Of a DNA stretch of 64,000 bases, positions 1-11,829 are shown one piece after another (the stretch's first letter is position 1; each line of letters begins with the position of its first letter). Under the pieces are notes generated by a model. The model had not been told where the DNA came from, did not search any database, and saw only the letters and a program-made list of their open reading frames with translations. The position numbers and the translations under genes are program-made. The stretch covers positions 2,018,501-2,082,500 of the forward strand of contig NC_064045.1 in assembly GCF_932526225.1 (NCBI RefSeq), read 5' to 3'. Source of the DNA: Nematostella vectensis. Lineage: Eukaryota > Cnidaria > Anthozoa > Actiniaria > Edwardsiidae.

Positions 1-262
1 CCAATGTACCAACTTATTGGTACAATTCACTGACAGCGATGCGCTGTCTGCCATTTTTAATCACAGAATACGTGGAGTTTCACTGCTCAATTAAGCATTC
101 CAGGAGAATGTAATGGGTACAAAGAATAAGTTTTATCCCTCTTTATCAAAGGAGCCATAACTTTACCATACAACTTTAACACCTGAACACTGAATTGGTA
201 ATAATAGGCGTCAACAAGATACCGAGTTGGCAAGTAACTTGTCGCCATCAAATTTATAAAAT

Positions 263-617
263 TAATTACCACAGAATATCTGCCTGTACCTCTGAACATT
301 GTAAAAGTGCCTCAGGTGACATACATACTCATATAAACTCCATGAGTTTTTTGGAAACCCAAAACTTTGATCCCATTTTTCTAAAAAAAAAACTACAGAA
401 AGTGGGTTATACCACTCTGTCACATTTTCTATTTCGGGGTTGGAAGCAAAGTGATAAATTAATTACCCCAGAATGTCTGTATGTACCTCTGAACACTGCA
501 AAGGTGTCTTAGGTGACATATAATTGCTTACACAGACTCCATGATTTTTTTTTGGAAACCCAAAACTTTGAACCCCATTTTTTCAAAAACTACAAAATGT
601 GGGTAAGACCACTCTGT
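263..617. repeat. Diverged direct duplication, two ~160-bp copies
   Basis: Two related blocks lie about 196 bp apart (roughly 263-421 and 459-617). Both contain 'gtacctctgaaca', 'aggtgacata', 'ggaaacccaaaactttga' and end in 'accactctgt'. The copies differ by many substitutions, so the duplication is old. It is probably part of a decayed dispersed repeat or transposon end. No gene is supported in 1-600. Confidence 0.6.
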
Positions 618-1367
618 TTCTAACCCCCTCAAATAATGTGAAGGTTACATTAAAGTTCAAACTTGTTCCTTCTGATCAGCACTGGGTGGCAATCATGTCA
701 GGTGAACTCAGTAATGCTGCACATAACTTTTCATCATTTGCTGATGTTAATCAAAAGTCAAAGACAAAGATTGGTGGCTCAATTGGAGATGGTCAAGAGG
801 CAACGTGGAAGCCTTGAGACTGTAACACCAGGCTTGAAAGTGCTAGAAAAGTAGATAACTTCAGAAAAACTACCCAATGGACCAAAGGAGAAGTGATGTT
901 AAAAACCCATCTCAGAAATCACGACAAGAGTTTGTACTTCCTTCAGGCAATTATGTCAATCTATTTAAAGCAGAGCCCCTAATAACACTAAATATGCATG
1001 GCAGCATTGGTTCCATCAGATAGTCTATTGCTCTACAGTAAACGGACAATACCCAGCTCAAGCGTGCAACAGCATTGTGTGACTTGTCAAGCACAGCGGT
1101 TTTGGTGCCATTGAGTGTTTGAAGGGAACCCTCCAATGCAGTCGCCTTAACAACGCTATCAAGAGATGGTTTTCTGAGAAGAGACCACAAGGAATGGAGT
1201 TCTCATATCGTTTCACCGGGTCAGAGTCAAAGAAATTTTCACTGAGCTCATCGTCTCTCATAGAGCACTTGCTGAAAACACAATCACTTCCAAATGCGGA
1301 ACTAGTAAAACTGCATGGTCTCCTGTTCATTGCAGTGAAGTTGCGCAATGCTGTTGCATTGTACTAG
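599..1367 (+). pseudogene. Coding-like fragments, probably a decayed mobile-element ORF
   Basis: Three short plus-strand stretches in different frames read like protein: about 650-817 (contains SDQHWVAIMSGEL), about 900-1019 (contains QEFVLPSGNYVNLFKAEP) and about 1119-1367 (contains RLNNAIKRWFSEKRPQGMEF). Stops and frame changes separate them. I do not recognise the family. The composition and the adjoining duplicated repeat favour a decayed transposon-encoded protein over a host gene, but this is weak. Confidence 0.25.
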
Positions 1368-1370
1368 AGT

Positions 1371-4300
1371 ATGGAAATATCTCACATTGATATAAAGGTT
1401 TGGACAGTGGGCTATGCGATTCCCTACCACACAGAGAAGCTTTACCAAAATCTTAATTATAGCATAGGGTTAAATTAAATGCAAGGTAGAGAATCAAATC
1501 ACATTAAACTTGGAAGTTATCAACAACAACACCGTACACATATCCTGTACTTTGAGGTAAGTTTGCAAATTTTGATATAAATAGGCTATGTTACACAAAT
1601 GTACATGGTGATTGTGCTACAGGTCCTTGTTGCCTCTTCATTGAGTTTGTACATATTTTTACCGAAGAAAGATTTTTTAGATTAGGAGATATTTATTATT
1701 TATTATTATGACTACATTTTGATAAATATACGTTAGCCTAGCTATTCAATCAATTTTTATTATAAATTTTATATAGTTTTCTTATACCATACTGTAGTTA
1801 TTATAAGACGTTTGTTAATATTATCACATATTTCAGTCGTACGACTGCTAGGTGAATATCGTATCAAATATTATTTGTTAAATATGGTGTCATCTAGCCA
1901 AATGGCAAGTGCTTCTTAAAGCAAAAGAAAGCGATCTAGCTTGTTACAAAGAGGCCACGAACGCCAAGCACCAGAAGACCACCACAAGATACCTTCAGAT
2001 ATAAAAGCTCTCGGGAAAATATGGATGGATAAAAAGGCTACATATGCTTGATAACATACCAAAAGCTGATAAAATTACTAAAAGAATTAGAGAATTGGAT
2101 ACCACTGAAAAAATTATTATCATCATATAAATTATTATCATTATAAATTATTATTATCATTAACTAGTAAATGTAAATTATCCTCTTGCATGTGTTTGCC
2201 CATCGAACATTTACAGTAGCCAACGACTGCTTAAGGAAATTTTCTTGAAATAGTTCTACAACCCAGAATTTTTTAAAACTTGGCATAAACAATATTGAAG
2301 TTAAGGGCTTTCAAAATACGTAATAAAAAATGGGGGTAGCCACCTCGTTTTCTCAACAGAGGGGCGTAGAGTTGGCGTGGTTTTACTGATTGCGCGAGAA
2401 AAAATACCAACCCTTTAGTTTTCAAAAAGAGTGCCTATAGTCTTTAGAAAATTAAATTCTGTTTGTCGAGCTGCCAAAATCCGATCTCCTAAACAATAAC
2501 CCGTAGTAGCTAATGTTCAAAACAAATGACATTTTAAGAGATTCCACTTAAAGACATTATTTTCGCCACTATTTATACGGTAAAAAGCGCCATTTTGAAG
2601 TATTTTTACGGCTTTTAAGAGAAAATAATAAAACTTCTACAACCCAACTTTTTTTCTTCTTTCAGTATATCATTTTTCCGTATATATTTAACTATTTCAG
2701 CAAATAAAAAATGGGGGTAACCGACTTCGTTTTTCTGCCAAAGCGATTTTAAGTAAAAAACGCGTGCCTTTTGCTTTGTTTTCTTGTACAACTGTGGCGC
2801 GCACGCGCACTTAAAGTCCATATAACCTTTCAGAGTTGATAGACTTTGTCAATTCTTTATATTTTCATCTTCCAAATGGTATGTGGTTCGTATGGACCCT
2901 ATAAAACACGCGTTCGCGCGAATAACTCAAATCTGCAATATTGGGGTATTTTGGTCAACCTTCGGAAAAAAGGTCGTGAACTGAAAGGCCCGGGTCCAGT
3001 AATTTGTGACGTAGATCGAGATGTCAACCAAATTACATGAGAAAACATAATGCCCACGCTAAACCGGTTCCCGTCTTTATGTCTATTTAGTTAATTGCTG
3101 AAGAACACTGTGTTGTTACAACTTTTACCGTCATCTTTATATCTTAACCTGGTAGTCAAATGATTATTTAACTTCAGGGAACAAATCTGCAAAATTTAGC
3201 AGACATTTTTTAGTCTTCCAATTGTTTTTGCATTGTGCGCGCGCTCTGCATTCGCAATCAAGAATGGCGACATTCTCACGGGCGTGCGCTGTTTTTGAAA
3301 CCTACAACAAAACAATATTTTCTTTTTTCGCATACAATTCACGACTTTACATTATTCTTCGCTTAATTGTGGGTAGCATTGCAATAGAAAACAATTTGCC
3401 AATATTTTGTGGTACTGCCGTTATTTTTAACGGATTTAAGGAAAATAAGTTGTTTCAGATTTTCCCGCCAAAACTTGGAATTATTCACTTGATTCAATCT
3501 CCTTTCGCGCGGCCAGAAAAATTTTCAAAGATCTGTAGCAAATTCAAATTTCAATCAAATTCAATTCCCTTTTCACAATTTGAAAGTTTATCTATGCTTT
3601 GTTTTGGCTAGATTGATATATGTGAAAGGTTTTAAGAACTTTAATACCGGAAAATCCGAACAAACAGCGTGCACCACTATGCGCAGAAGGGGTGCGCAGT
3701 GCAATTCAAGGGAATTACCATAACGACTGACTAAATAAAAGTCAATCATTTAAAAAAGAAGCATTCATAACAAATTCAAAAAAGCCATTTTAGATAGCTC
3801 ACATAAAAAATCACATCACTCAAAACAAATTATAATCTACAAATATAAATGTTACATATTCCATTTAGTGATTATTATGGATTTTGGAAATCACAGTATG
3901 ATATATACAAAATTTGTGCAATTCAACATTAAAGTTGGTAAGGTACGAAAACCCCCCCAAAAAAAAGTTAGTAGTGGAAAAATGGAGGAATTACCATTAG
4001 CATCCTATACTGTGGAGATTGTGTAGTAGGTTAAAAATAAAGATGGCCAACGGTGCTTGTTTTTTTTTTTCAAGGGGAAAGCAGGCATTGATGCATAGAA
4101 TAATGGCTCAAGGTCTCCAGATAGGATAGGGCATATCACCAGTTGATTAAAATTGATCCAATTCTTCGTGTAAAAACAGAATAGTCATTAAAAATATTGT
4201 GTTCCATCTCTTTTAATTTCAATTGAAAATGATGCAATTGGTTAAAAAGACAAGTTATAAGGGTTCAACAGCTTGATTCACACAATCCCAAATCTATCAT

Positions 4301-4550
4301 TTTATTAATTGCTAATGCTACTTTGTACAGAGTAGAAATAACAACGACAGATGTGAACTCTTGTGAAAAAAAAAATGATAGAACAGTACTGAACAAGGTT
4401 TTTTCTACCTATTTTCTTCGGTTAAAGACACTTTTTTTATCAGAAAGACTGCTGTACAGTTTGGGCTCAAAACTAACCATGATCCTCTTTGATACAAATC
4501 AAAGAACGTTTAAATTTTCGAGCGATACAAGAAAGAATAGAGTAGCAGAT
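1371..4550. other. AT-rich intergenic DNA without a recognisable gene
   Basis: The only structure seen is a diverged direct repeat at about 2251-2350 and 2634-2745 (shared 'ctacaaccca' and 'aaaaaatgggggta'). A 129-codon open frame at 3222-3611 has no recognisable motif, low-complexity composition and no splice or promoter context, so it is not called as a gene. Confidence 0.5.
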
Positions 4551-4690
4551 CAGGGAGAGGGTTTAGGGGGGTAACCCCCCCTCCTCCTTTGAGCTGCCAG
4601 AAAGCCATATGTTACAGAAAAATTACCCCTCCCTTGTCATGCAGCCAAACCCCCACTTCAGCGGAAAGCTAGATCCGCCCCTGCAATATG
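4551..4690. repeat. Fragment of a dispersed repeat
   Basis: A run rich in C and G tracts ('ggggggtaacccccc', 'ctagatccgcccctgc') in otherwise AT-rich DNA. The 'aggggcggatctag'-type end, read on the minus strand, resembles widespread non-autonomous repeats of invertebrate genomes. No boundaries or target-site duplication could be fixed. 4690-5150 holds nothing else recognisable. Confidence 0.35.
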
Positions 4691-5164
4691 TCCGAAAGCA
4701 ACGACAATTGGCTTGAGAGAAAACAATCAAGAACAAAAATTGATGATAGTGACAATAGCATAATGCAATTTAGTAATTTATCATGAATCGCGCCTAATTT
4801 GCAAACTTTATCATGGGTCACAGGCTTACCAACCTCTCAGTTAGTCCCAGTGCAAGCTCAAATATTTTCATGATTGATCACCTCCTGTAATTGTCCTATA
4901 ATTGTCGTATATCCTAGAGTAAAAGTCACAACTAAGTCTTATTGTTTTGTGGTGTATTTATTCAGAATAAGCGGTATTTCTAACGCTTGAGCAGTTGTGG
5001 GATTCAATGTTACTTGATGCCTCTAAAAAGAAGTAAAGGCAGGCAGGCTTTTGAGACATGCGATCAGATCACGCGACCAGAATTAAAGTACGAGTAAAAT
5101 CTCGAAAATCGCCCACGACAGTGCGGTAGAATATAAATGTCTCCATGTCCCCAGTGAGTTTTGG

Positions 5165-5395
5165 AACCCAATTTCTTTTAGGAATTTCCTAAGATTTCCT
5201 AAGTTTGATCTAAAGGTGTTAACAAAATATGATTAAACTTCCTAAAAATTCCTAGGATTTCCTAGTATAAGCAGTAGACCAGAAAATCAGAATAATTGGG
5301 ATTAGGAAATCTTAGGAATTCTTAAAAAGAAGATTTGAAGCATTCTAAAATATTTAGGAACTCGTAGGAAATTCTAAGGAAATCCTAAACGAACA
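5165..5395. repeat. Left subterminal repeat region of the transposon
   Basis: At least eight copies of short TTAGGAATT / TTTCCTAAG-type motifs occur in both orientations, and they form an internal inverted repeat around 'cccaatttctttta' (5168) and 'attgggattagg' (5295). The mirror-image region is at 12645-12900. Confidence 0.6.
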
Positions 5396-6006
5396 TTTTT
5401 ATCACAAGAACAGGCCTCAGCATACTTTTGTAAGTTATACTACAACAATAAGAAACGTAATCAAAGACAGGCATTGGACTCGAACACGAGTTTTATGAGG
5501 TGTACTTTTTTTCAGAATTAGTACTACATTGAAAAGAAAAATACGAAGGGTGATAATTGTTTTAAAATCTTAGATCTGATTTCGACATAATATATATTGT
5601 TTCTAATAGAAATGCTTCTTGAGATTATAAGAAAAGAAGTCCTGCTTTGCAGATAGAAGACCGTAAATTGAAAATGTACCGGGCGTCCTTTGCTTTAGTG
5701 GCCGAGAGGGGCTTGGGCCCAAGGCGCAAAACCATAACGGTCGAACGAACGCCATTATCATAACCTCCAAACAAATAGCCGTTTACTCCCGTCTTTTCTA
5801 CGCGAAATTCACCTATTTTAAGAACTTGATGAGCAGAACATGGATTGCAGTGGTTTGCAAGGTTAGTGTGCAATGGGCTTTATAATGTAATAGGATCAAT
5901 TCTTGACTTTCACCCACGTGACACCGCACTTGACAACGGTTGCTATCCGCCATTACTGTGCCCCTCAAGCGTAAACAAACAGAGATATATAGTACTTTTA
6001 CTCAAT

Positions 6007-7623
6007 ATGGTTCATTGTATAGTGGTTGGATGTGCTTCTAAAAGCGGAAAAAGTCGTGTTAGCTTTCATACAATACCCAAGATTGTATCAAATCAAGGAG
6101 AAGAGCACGAAGAACTCACTAGAGAGAGAAGAAGGCGCTGGATTTCAGCAATAAGTCGAGGCGATACAGAGACGAAGAGAATCCTCGACAGTGAACGAGT
6201 ATGTGGGTTACATTTTGTGACTGGAAAAGCAGCAGCCTCTTGGGATAGATATCACATCGACTGGGTGCCAACTCTAAACCTTGGAAAGCCACAAGCGAAG
6301 CAGCCTACAGTCGATAAACAAAAAGAAGAAGCGAGTTTGAAGGCTGAAAGGGCCAAGGAGCGCAGGAAGAGAAGCATCGAGCGTCAACAAATCGAAGCAG
6401 CTAAGAAGAGAAAAGAGCTGGAACAAACTGGTCTGACTGTGCAAAACATAGATTTTGCTATTGCTAGCACATCTACTGAAGATGTTTCAGGCCTAGACGC
6501 TCATTCTGACGAAGCTTGTGGCAGTACAAGTTATGAATATTTTGACAGCGACGAGACAGAGAAGGGAATTCAAACAGTCGTCCACGAAATGATTGATCGT
6601 TCCACTTCAACGGAGGACTTTGAAGTAGTTTCTGAAGGCAGGAGAAATAGAGGAATGCAGACTCAAGAAATCAATTATTTGTTTAAGAACTCTGTATATC
6701 AAGCTCCAGATAAAGACTTCTTCCAATCTCCAGATAAAGTTCGTTTTTACACTGGATTGTCTTCGTTTGATATACTAATGGTAGTGTTTGAACATGTAAG
6801 CCCGTACGTATCACGACGATCAGATTTAACCAGCTTGAACAGCTTTCAAGAATTTATCATTGTTTTGATGAAGTTACGGTTAAATGTACCATTTCAAGAC
6901 TTCGCATACCGTTTTGAGGTGTCCTTAACAAGTGTGTCAAGGATATTCACCTCATGGATACATGCAATGGACTCGAGGCTGTCTTGCTTCATTCATTGGC
7001 CTGCAAGGGAACAGCTGTGGAAAACTATGCCAATGTGTTTTCAGTACACCTTTGGTCGTAAGGTTACTGTAATAATTGATTGTTTCGAAGTTTTTATTGA
7101 GAAACCAACAAACCTTATGGCCAGAGCTCAGACCTTTTCTTCATATAAGAACCACAACACTGTTAAGATTTTGATTGGAATCACACCCCAAGGCACTATC
7201 TCATTTGTTTCTGAGGCTTGGGGAGGAAGAACATCAGATAAATTTCTGACTGAGAACTGTGGAATCCTAGAAAAATTGATACCAGGAGATACTATAATGG
7301 CAGATAGAGGATTTACAATTTCTGAGAGTGTTGGTTTGAAGCAAGGAAAGCTAGTGATTCCTGCATTCACCAAAGGAAAAGCTCAGCTGCACCCAGTAGA
7401 TGTAGAGCGTTCAAGAGGCATAGCGAATGTGAGGATCCATGTGGAGCGAGTGATAGGTCTACTACGAAGGAAATATACTATATTAGAAGGAACACTCCCC
7501 ACTAAATTCTTGAGTTGTGACCAGAACGGTCCCACAGAAAACCAGGTACCCATAATAGACCGTATTCTAAGAGTTTGTTCAGCCCTTGTAAATTTTTGCC
7601 CATCAATAGTACCATTTGATTAG
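6007..7623 (+). CDS. THAP-domain DDE transposase (ISL2EU type)
   Basis: A 538-residue transposase read from the ATG at 6007. The open frame extends upstream to 5845, but the THAP domain begins at this Met. Residues 1-~95 form a THAP zinc finger: Cys4 and Cys9, the later RVCGLHF Cys/His pair, and the DWVPTL box that closes such domains. A basic/acidic linker follows (about 105-270). A helix-turn-helix-like stretch ([19 protein letters not shown] onward, about 280-330) precedes a DDE_Tnp_4-type catalytic domain. Visible acidic residues are D358 in [10 protein letters not shown]433 in MADRGF and E480 in [11 protein letters not shown], so the catalytic triad appears intact. It would cut and rejoin transposon ends in the nucleus. 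It is the plus-strand partner of the minus-strand YqaJ/SWIM gene in the same element. No frameshift is seen. Confidence 0.9.
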   Translation: MVHCIVVGCASKSGKSRVSFHTIPKIVSNQGEEHEELTRERRRRWISAISRGDTETKRILDSERVCGLHFVTGKAAASWDRYHIDWVPTLNLGKPQAKQPTVDKQKEEASLKAERAKERRKRSIERQQIEAAKKRKELEQTGLTVQNIDFAIASTSTEDVSGLDAHSDEACGSTSYEYFDSDETEKGIQTVVHEMIDRSTSTEDFEVVSEGRRNRGMQTQEINYLFKNSVYQAPDKDFFQSPDKVRFYTGLSSFDILMVVFEHVSPYVSRRSDLTSLNSFQEFIIVLMKLRLNVPFQDFAYRFEVSLTSVSRIFTSWIHAMDSRLSCFIHWPAREQLWKTMPMCFQYTFGRKVTVIIDCFEVFIEKPTNLMARAQTFSSYKNHNTVKILIGITPQGTISFVSEAWGGRTSDKFLTENCGILEKLIPGDTIMADRGFTISESVGLKQGKLVIPAFTKGKAQLHPVDVERSRGIANVRIHVERVIGLLRRKYTILEGTLPTKFLSCDQNGPTENQVPIIDRILRVCSALVNFCPSIVPFD

Positions 7624-7664
7624 CTAGTTTAAATGAATTTTTATTGTTTTCTAAGACAATACCC

Positions 7665-7815
7665 TGGTGGAAATCTTTCCCAGAATCCTAGTAGATATTG
7701 GATCTTTAATCATCCTATCAAGATCCTGTGGGACTCTAAGACTTTGGTAAATCCTAATCCTGGACAGAATCCTGTTTGGGATCCCTATAGAATCTTACAG
7801 GATCCTGGAAAATAT
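7665..7815. repeat. Cluster of aatCCT / GATCCT motifs downstream of the transposase
   Basis: Directly after the transposase stop, about ten copies of 'aatcct', 'gatcct' and 'ggatcc'-like words occur within 150 bp. They resemble, imperfectly, the CCTAGGA motifs of the element ends and may be an internal copy of the same signal or a nested fragment. Confidence 0.4.
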
Positions 7816-7849
7816 TTTCACAAGGGGAGTGCAAGAATTATGTACTAGA

Positions 7850-8869
7850 CTAAAGATCAACCACTTACCTCTGGCCAAAATACCTAAATCCATTTTTGGA
7901 CTACTTGATTACTTTCAGCATATACATTGTTGCTATTGTAAATAATTATTGATATTTATTAATAGAGTGGTTTTCATTAACCTATTAATACATTCTGAGG
8001 TAATATACCTTAGATCCATTTGTGTTCTTTTATTTGTACAGCTACTCACCATACTTTATATCAAAGGTTAATGTAAATCATTCTAACTAAAGCAATAGCA
8101 CTGAAACTGTGAAACAAGGACTAACTAAAAAGTACAAATAGTACTAATTAAGCAATAGAAAACAAAGGATTTTGCTACTATTTGTCTCTATAGTTAATAG
8201 TAGACATATTTTAGTTATTTCATGGTTTAAGTGTTATCGCGCTATTGGACAAAATTATTTAGCTGCTTATCAGGTGATCTAAAACAGCAAAGATACATGT
8301 TATGTTAACAAAAAGTTTTTTTTGTAAACAAGTGTTAATCATTTAAAAATCTATGATGTAAATGCATGTCTAAGTTGGCAAATAACAAACTCATAGTGAC
8401 TGGTTTTAAACTAAAAAGCAACAACAAGATTGTTGAATTTTTGAATCAAATATTATTTATATATCTAAAGTCATCTTGCACATTGTCAATATAATATTAA
8501 GAACAGGAACAAAATAATTTCAATATTTAGCAAAATTATTTCAAAACATGACAATATTGCTTAATTTCATGTCTCTGGTAAATTCTATGGCAAATTATTG
8601 TAAATTTTATGTATCATTGTGAATGATTTTACATTATTTTACACCAATGGACATGCAAATATGTTTTGTTATTTACAAAATTCAGTGATTTTTACTGCAT
8701 TTAGATTGAAAACAATTTAACTGCAAAATAAAAAGGATTAAATATTGCAGAATAGTGCTAATTAAGGATAGTAAACAACAGATCGCACTATTTAGTATTA
8801 CTAGACAGGTTTTGTGGATAGCTCAATGGCTGCATTGTTTGCACTCTAATTACAAAATTTATCAAGAAA
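7850..8869. other. AT-rich spacer between the two convergent transposon genes
   Basis: About 1 kb of very AT-rich DNA with no coding signal, between the stop of the plus-strand transposase and the stop of the minus-strand accessory gene. It presumably holds the 3' ends of both transcripts. Confidence 0.5.
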
Positions 8870-10762
8870 TTAGAAGGATGGAAACATGCTAATTGTCTCA
8901 TCTTTGAGACATGATAATAAGTGTGAGCGCATTTTGGGAATGTCAAAAGTAAAGTGACTTGGATTAGTAGCAAAAGCTAAACATGTGGCAAATGCAATAG
9001 AAAAAACCCCACAGTCACTACCATTGCTCTGTTGCTGGACGGGTACAAAATCTAAACTAATCAAACTTCCACCTAGGAGGTCATTGGTTTGTTCCTCTAT
9101 TTCTTGACTTATAACATCATGATATAAACTATCATACAGGTGAACATATCCAGGTGGACAGCCCAGTGAGCTAACACAGACCCAGTGATCACTTCTAGTG
9201 TGTAGAATCTGAATAAATTCACTAGACACTACATCAAAGTTTCTGACTCTTCCAAGAGTTGGTCGTTGTAAGCCCTCAATTGCTGGGTTAACTTCTTTTA
9301 TCAGGACTTGAGCATATTGGATAATGTCACTAGTAAGCCATCCAGCAGGATCACTAATGATGTCATAATCTGCATTGTTTAAATTAGCCAGAATAGCATA
9401 CTTGTTAACAGAACCAGAACTAGTTGACACTTTTGTAATTTCTATTTCATCTTCACTATCATTATCATCATCATCTGATAAGTTTGATGTTGTTGCAGGT
9501 GATTTAGGATTTGTAATAGGTGTTGTAGAAGTAGAAGTGGTAGGTTTATCACAAGGCATTGTGTTGCCCTTTTTTCCTCGGCAGATATTACATAGCCATG
9601 TTGTCTTGGAATTGTTAGGCATTCTTTTCAACCCCAAGCATTTCAGATGGAAGAAATTTCCATTGCTGCAGTTTACATTGTGGCACTCAATGAGTCTATC
9701 AGTCATGGTTGCCTTTTCATTACAGATACAAATTGTAGTTTTTAACATAGCAGCCTGGTTTACCTGAGATGGTGCAACTTTAGCCTTTGCCCGTTTTTTG
9801 AGCTGTGGTAGTTTACAGCAGTGAGGGCAGTACCATTGCTTTGGCATTTTCACATTATGTAAAGAAAGGCATTTAGTATGGAATTGTCCATATGGACAGT
9901 CAGCATTGGTACAGGATACAATGTCATCATTAGGCTGTCCCCTACAAAAACATATGACATTATCAATGAGTTTGCTTTCAGGTAGATCACACCGTCTGGT
10001 GTACCATCTTCCAAGCATTTCTGGAAGAATGCAAATTCTCCAAAATGTTTCGATCTTTTTCATAACACCGCTTGAGTGGGATGGGTCAGGGTTGATTCGA
10101 TCACATAAAACATGTGAGTTCCCATCAGAATCAATGGCAAAAACAACAAAGTCACAATACTTTCGATCAGGCAATGTAAATAGCTGCTGCTGTACCTGAT
10201 AGTAATAGTTGTGGGATTTCTTTAACTTTAATACTCCATTCACATTTTCGAGGCAAGAGCTTGCTTTCAGGCTGTATTCGTTGAAGTTACCATTTGTGTC
10301 GGAAATGGGGCATTTAACTTCCCCGCAGCCCAATCCACAGCAGTCACACGATATTAGAAAATCTGGTGTAGCATGTATAAAAGAAAAGTCTTTGTTTATG
10401 AAAAGTCCACATCTTTTAATTTGAAAGTTGGTGTGTAGCGATTTCATGTGGTGTTCATAACTTTTGATAGCTTGTTCCTCGTATTTACAACCATGTTTGG
10501 TTGCCTTGTTGTTTATTTTAAATAGATGCGGATAGCAGATAGACTGAATTAGATTTTGAGAAGGCTGTGCAAGATTTCCATGGAACACAGCACCACAGAC
10601 AGAGGCTCCAATTCTGCCACGATGCCTAAAAAATCCTGGACTTTTAGCTTGAGTGCGCGTGTCCTGTTCGACGATGTCAATCTCTTCGTCTGAAATGTTT
10701 ATCTTAATTTCTAAACATTTCCGTAAAAGTTCGGGGTATTTCAGATCTAAATTACTTGATTC
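8870..10762 (-). CDS. YqaJ nuclease - PHD - Ulp1-like protease (transposon accessory)
   Basis: A 630-codon open frame on the minus strand. Numbered from the codon at 10588, the YqaJ/lambda-exonuclease-type domain shows ATPDF (D76), GEVKCP (E90, K92) and QVQQQL (131-136), the usual metal-binding and catalytic pattern. It starts upstream, since codons between 10762 and 10588 read RHRGRIGASVCGAVFHG. Two PHD-type zinc fingers follow (C213-C258 and C287-C336), then an acidic Ser/Asp linker (about 370-385). The C-terminus is a Ulp1/C48-like cysteine protease with H468 (SDHWVCV), D486 (YDSL), a Gln-rich oxyanion stretch (QQQ, 518-520) and C526 (SDCGVF). The frame is continuous with the SWIM-domain frame at 10766-11578 except for one TAA. 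It likely assists transposition; the protease and PHD parts suggest SUMO and chromatin interactions, which is inference. Confidence 0.85.
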   Translation of the reverse strand, partial: ESSNLDLKYPELLRKCLEIKINISDEEIDIVEQDTRTQAKSPGFFRHRGRIGASVCGAVFHGNLAQPSQNLIQSICYPHLFKINNKATKHGCKYEEQAIKSYEHHMKSLHTNFQIKRCGLFINKDFSFIHATPDFLISCDCCGLGCGEVKCPISDTNGNFNEYSLKASSCLENVNGVLKLKKSHNYYYQVQQQLFTLPDRKYCDFVVFAIDSDGNSHVLCDRINPDPSHSSGVMKKIETFWRICILPEMLGRWYTRRCDLPESKLIDNVICFCRGQPNDDIVSCTNADCPYGQFHTKCLSLHNVKMPKQWYCPHCCKLPQLKKRAKAKVAPSQVNQAAMLKTTICICNEKATMTDRLIECHNVNCSNGNFFHLKCLGLKRMPNNSKTTWLCNICRGKKGNTMPCDKPTTSTSTTPITNPKSPATTSNLSDDDDNDSEDEIEITKVSTSSGSVNKYAILANLNNADYDIISDPAGWLTSDIIQYAQVLIKEVNPAIEGLQRPTLGRVRNFDVVSSEFIQILHTRSDHWVCVSSLGCPPGYVHLYDSLYHDVISQEIEEQTNDLLGGSLISLDFVPVQQQSNGSDCGVFSIAFATCLAFATNPSHFTFDIPKMRSHLLSCLKDETISMFPSF

Positions 10763-11578
10763 TTAAAGATCTGTTAAAACTGGAATGTTTCTGCTTTTTG
10801 AAATAAATTGATTGGCATATGGGTCGATCAAACTTAATATTGAAGCTTTTGTTTCACACTGATTCAGCTTTTTGTAAAACTCCGACACATCCTCCGCTGA
10901 AACGCTAGGGGTCGTGATCTTGTTCGTTGCGTCTCCAACAGTTCGAGATTGAGAATATTCATTAAAAGATTCAATGTTATCGTCAAGTTTTTCTTTTAAC
11001 TTTTTAGCAGAAGAAAAATCGATTTCTTTTGCCCTAGCATAGGTCACATTACTTACATAAGTTGGAAGGAGCCATGAGCATTTTACTTGCGTACAAGCCA
11101 GCTTTCCGTTGATTCGAGTCCAGCATTCGATATAAAATAAGACACTGGCAATGTGTGAACACGATTCCGCTAGTCCTGCCTTACAGCCCAGGCAATGAGC
11201 GGAGAAAATTCTTCCATCCTTTCCTGTAATGAGCCAGATATCGACGAGAGGATCATTCATTCGTTGAGAATGGCGAACTTTGGCTACGACTACATACTTG
11301 TCAGAAACAATTCTTCCCTTCACGGACGCTACAAACCCAGAAACCACTTGGTTGTATGCTTCAAGACTTTTATAGTTCTTGAACTGGTCGTTAGTATAAT
11401 GACTTGTTTCCAAAACCAAGAAACTAAACAAGTCCGACTGCTCTATTGGCGGTAAACACTCAGGATTCAGTTCTTCATCGGGAATAGTAGCTGGATCGAT
11501 GCCGATTTTCTGGATGTAATGATTCTTTATATTACCCTCTAGTGATGTAGCATATTTCGACAATACTGGTACTGACAT
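10763..11578 (-). CDS. SWIM zinc-finger part of the transposon accessory protein
   Basis: A 271-residue frame from the ATG at 11578 to a TAA at 10763-10765. It contains a SWIM-type finger with C129, C132, C140 and H142 (CLGCKAGLAESCSH), as found N-terminal to YqaJ nucleases in this transposon class. The very next in-frame codons continue into the YqaJ domain (8870-11578 is exactly 903 codons including both stops). The TAA is therefore most simply a nonsense mutation splitting a ~902-residue protein; readthrough or a hidden small intron are alternatives. An upstream open stretch (11638-11829, containing SPLTYDDYMLKLIAEITF) may be decayed 5' coding or leader sequence. Confidence 0.8.
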   Translation of the reverse strand: MSVPVLSKYATSLEGNIKNHYIQKIGIDPATIPDEELNPECLPPIEQSDLFSFLVLETSHYTNDQFKNYKSLEAYNQVVSGFVASVKGRIVSDKYVVVAKVRHSQRMNDPLVDIWLITGKDGRIFSAHCLGCKAGLAESCSHIASVLFYIECWTRINGKLACTQVKCSWLLPTYVSNVTYARAKEIDFSSAKKLKEKLDDNIESFNEYSQSRTVGDATNKITTPSVSAEDVSEFYKKLNQCETKASILSLIDPYANQFISKSRNIPVLTDL

Positions 11579-11829
11579 TTGCGGGTCTAAACAAGCACTT
11601 TTTGACGAGAAAATTAGAAAACACTACAGAAATGACATTACTTTACATACATTTCCTTACTGCTGAGGGGCACAGTAATGGCGGACATGGTAATTGGATA
11701 TGGCTGTGACGTCACGTGAAAGTTACCTATAATAAATGTGATTTCTGCGATCAACTTTAGCATATAATCATCGTATGTGAGCGGACTTTTCGAACTAGAT
11801 GTGTTTTGTGATTCTTTTCTTCTTAACAC

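Noticed and set aside
3222-3611. 129-codon open frame
   Set aside because: No motif, no splice or promoter context, biased composition; probably chance.
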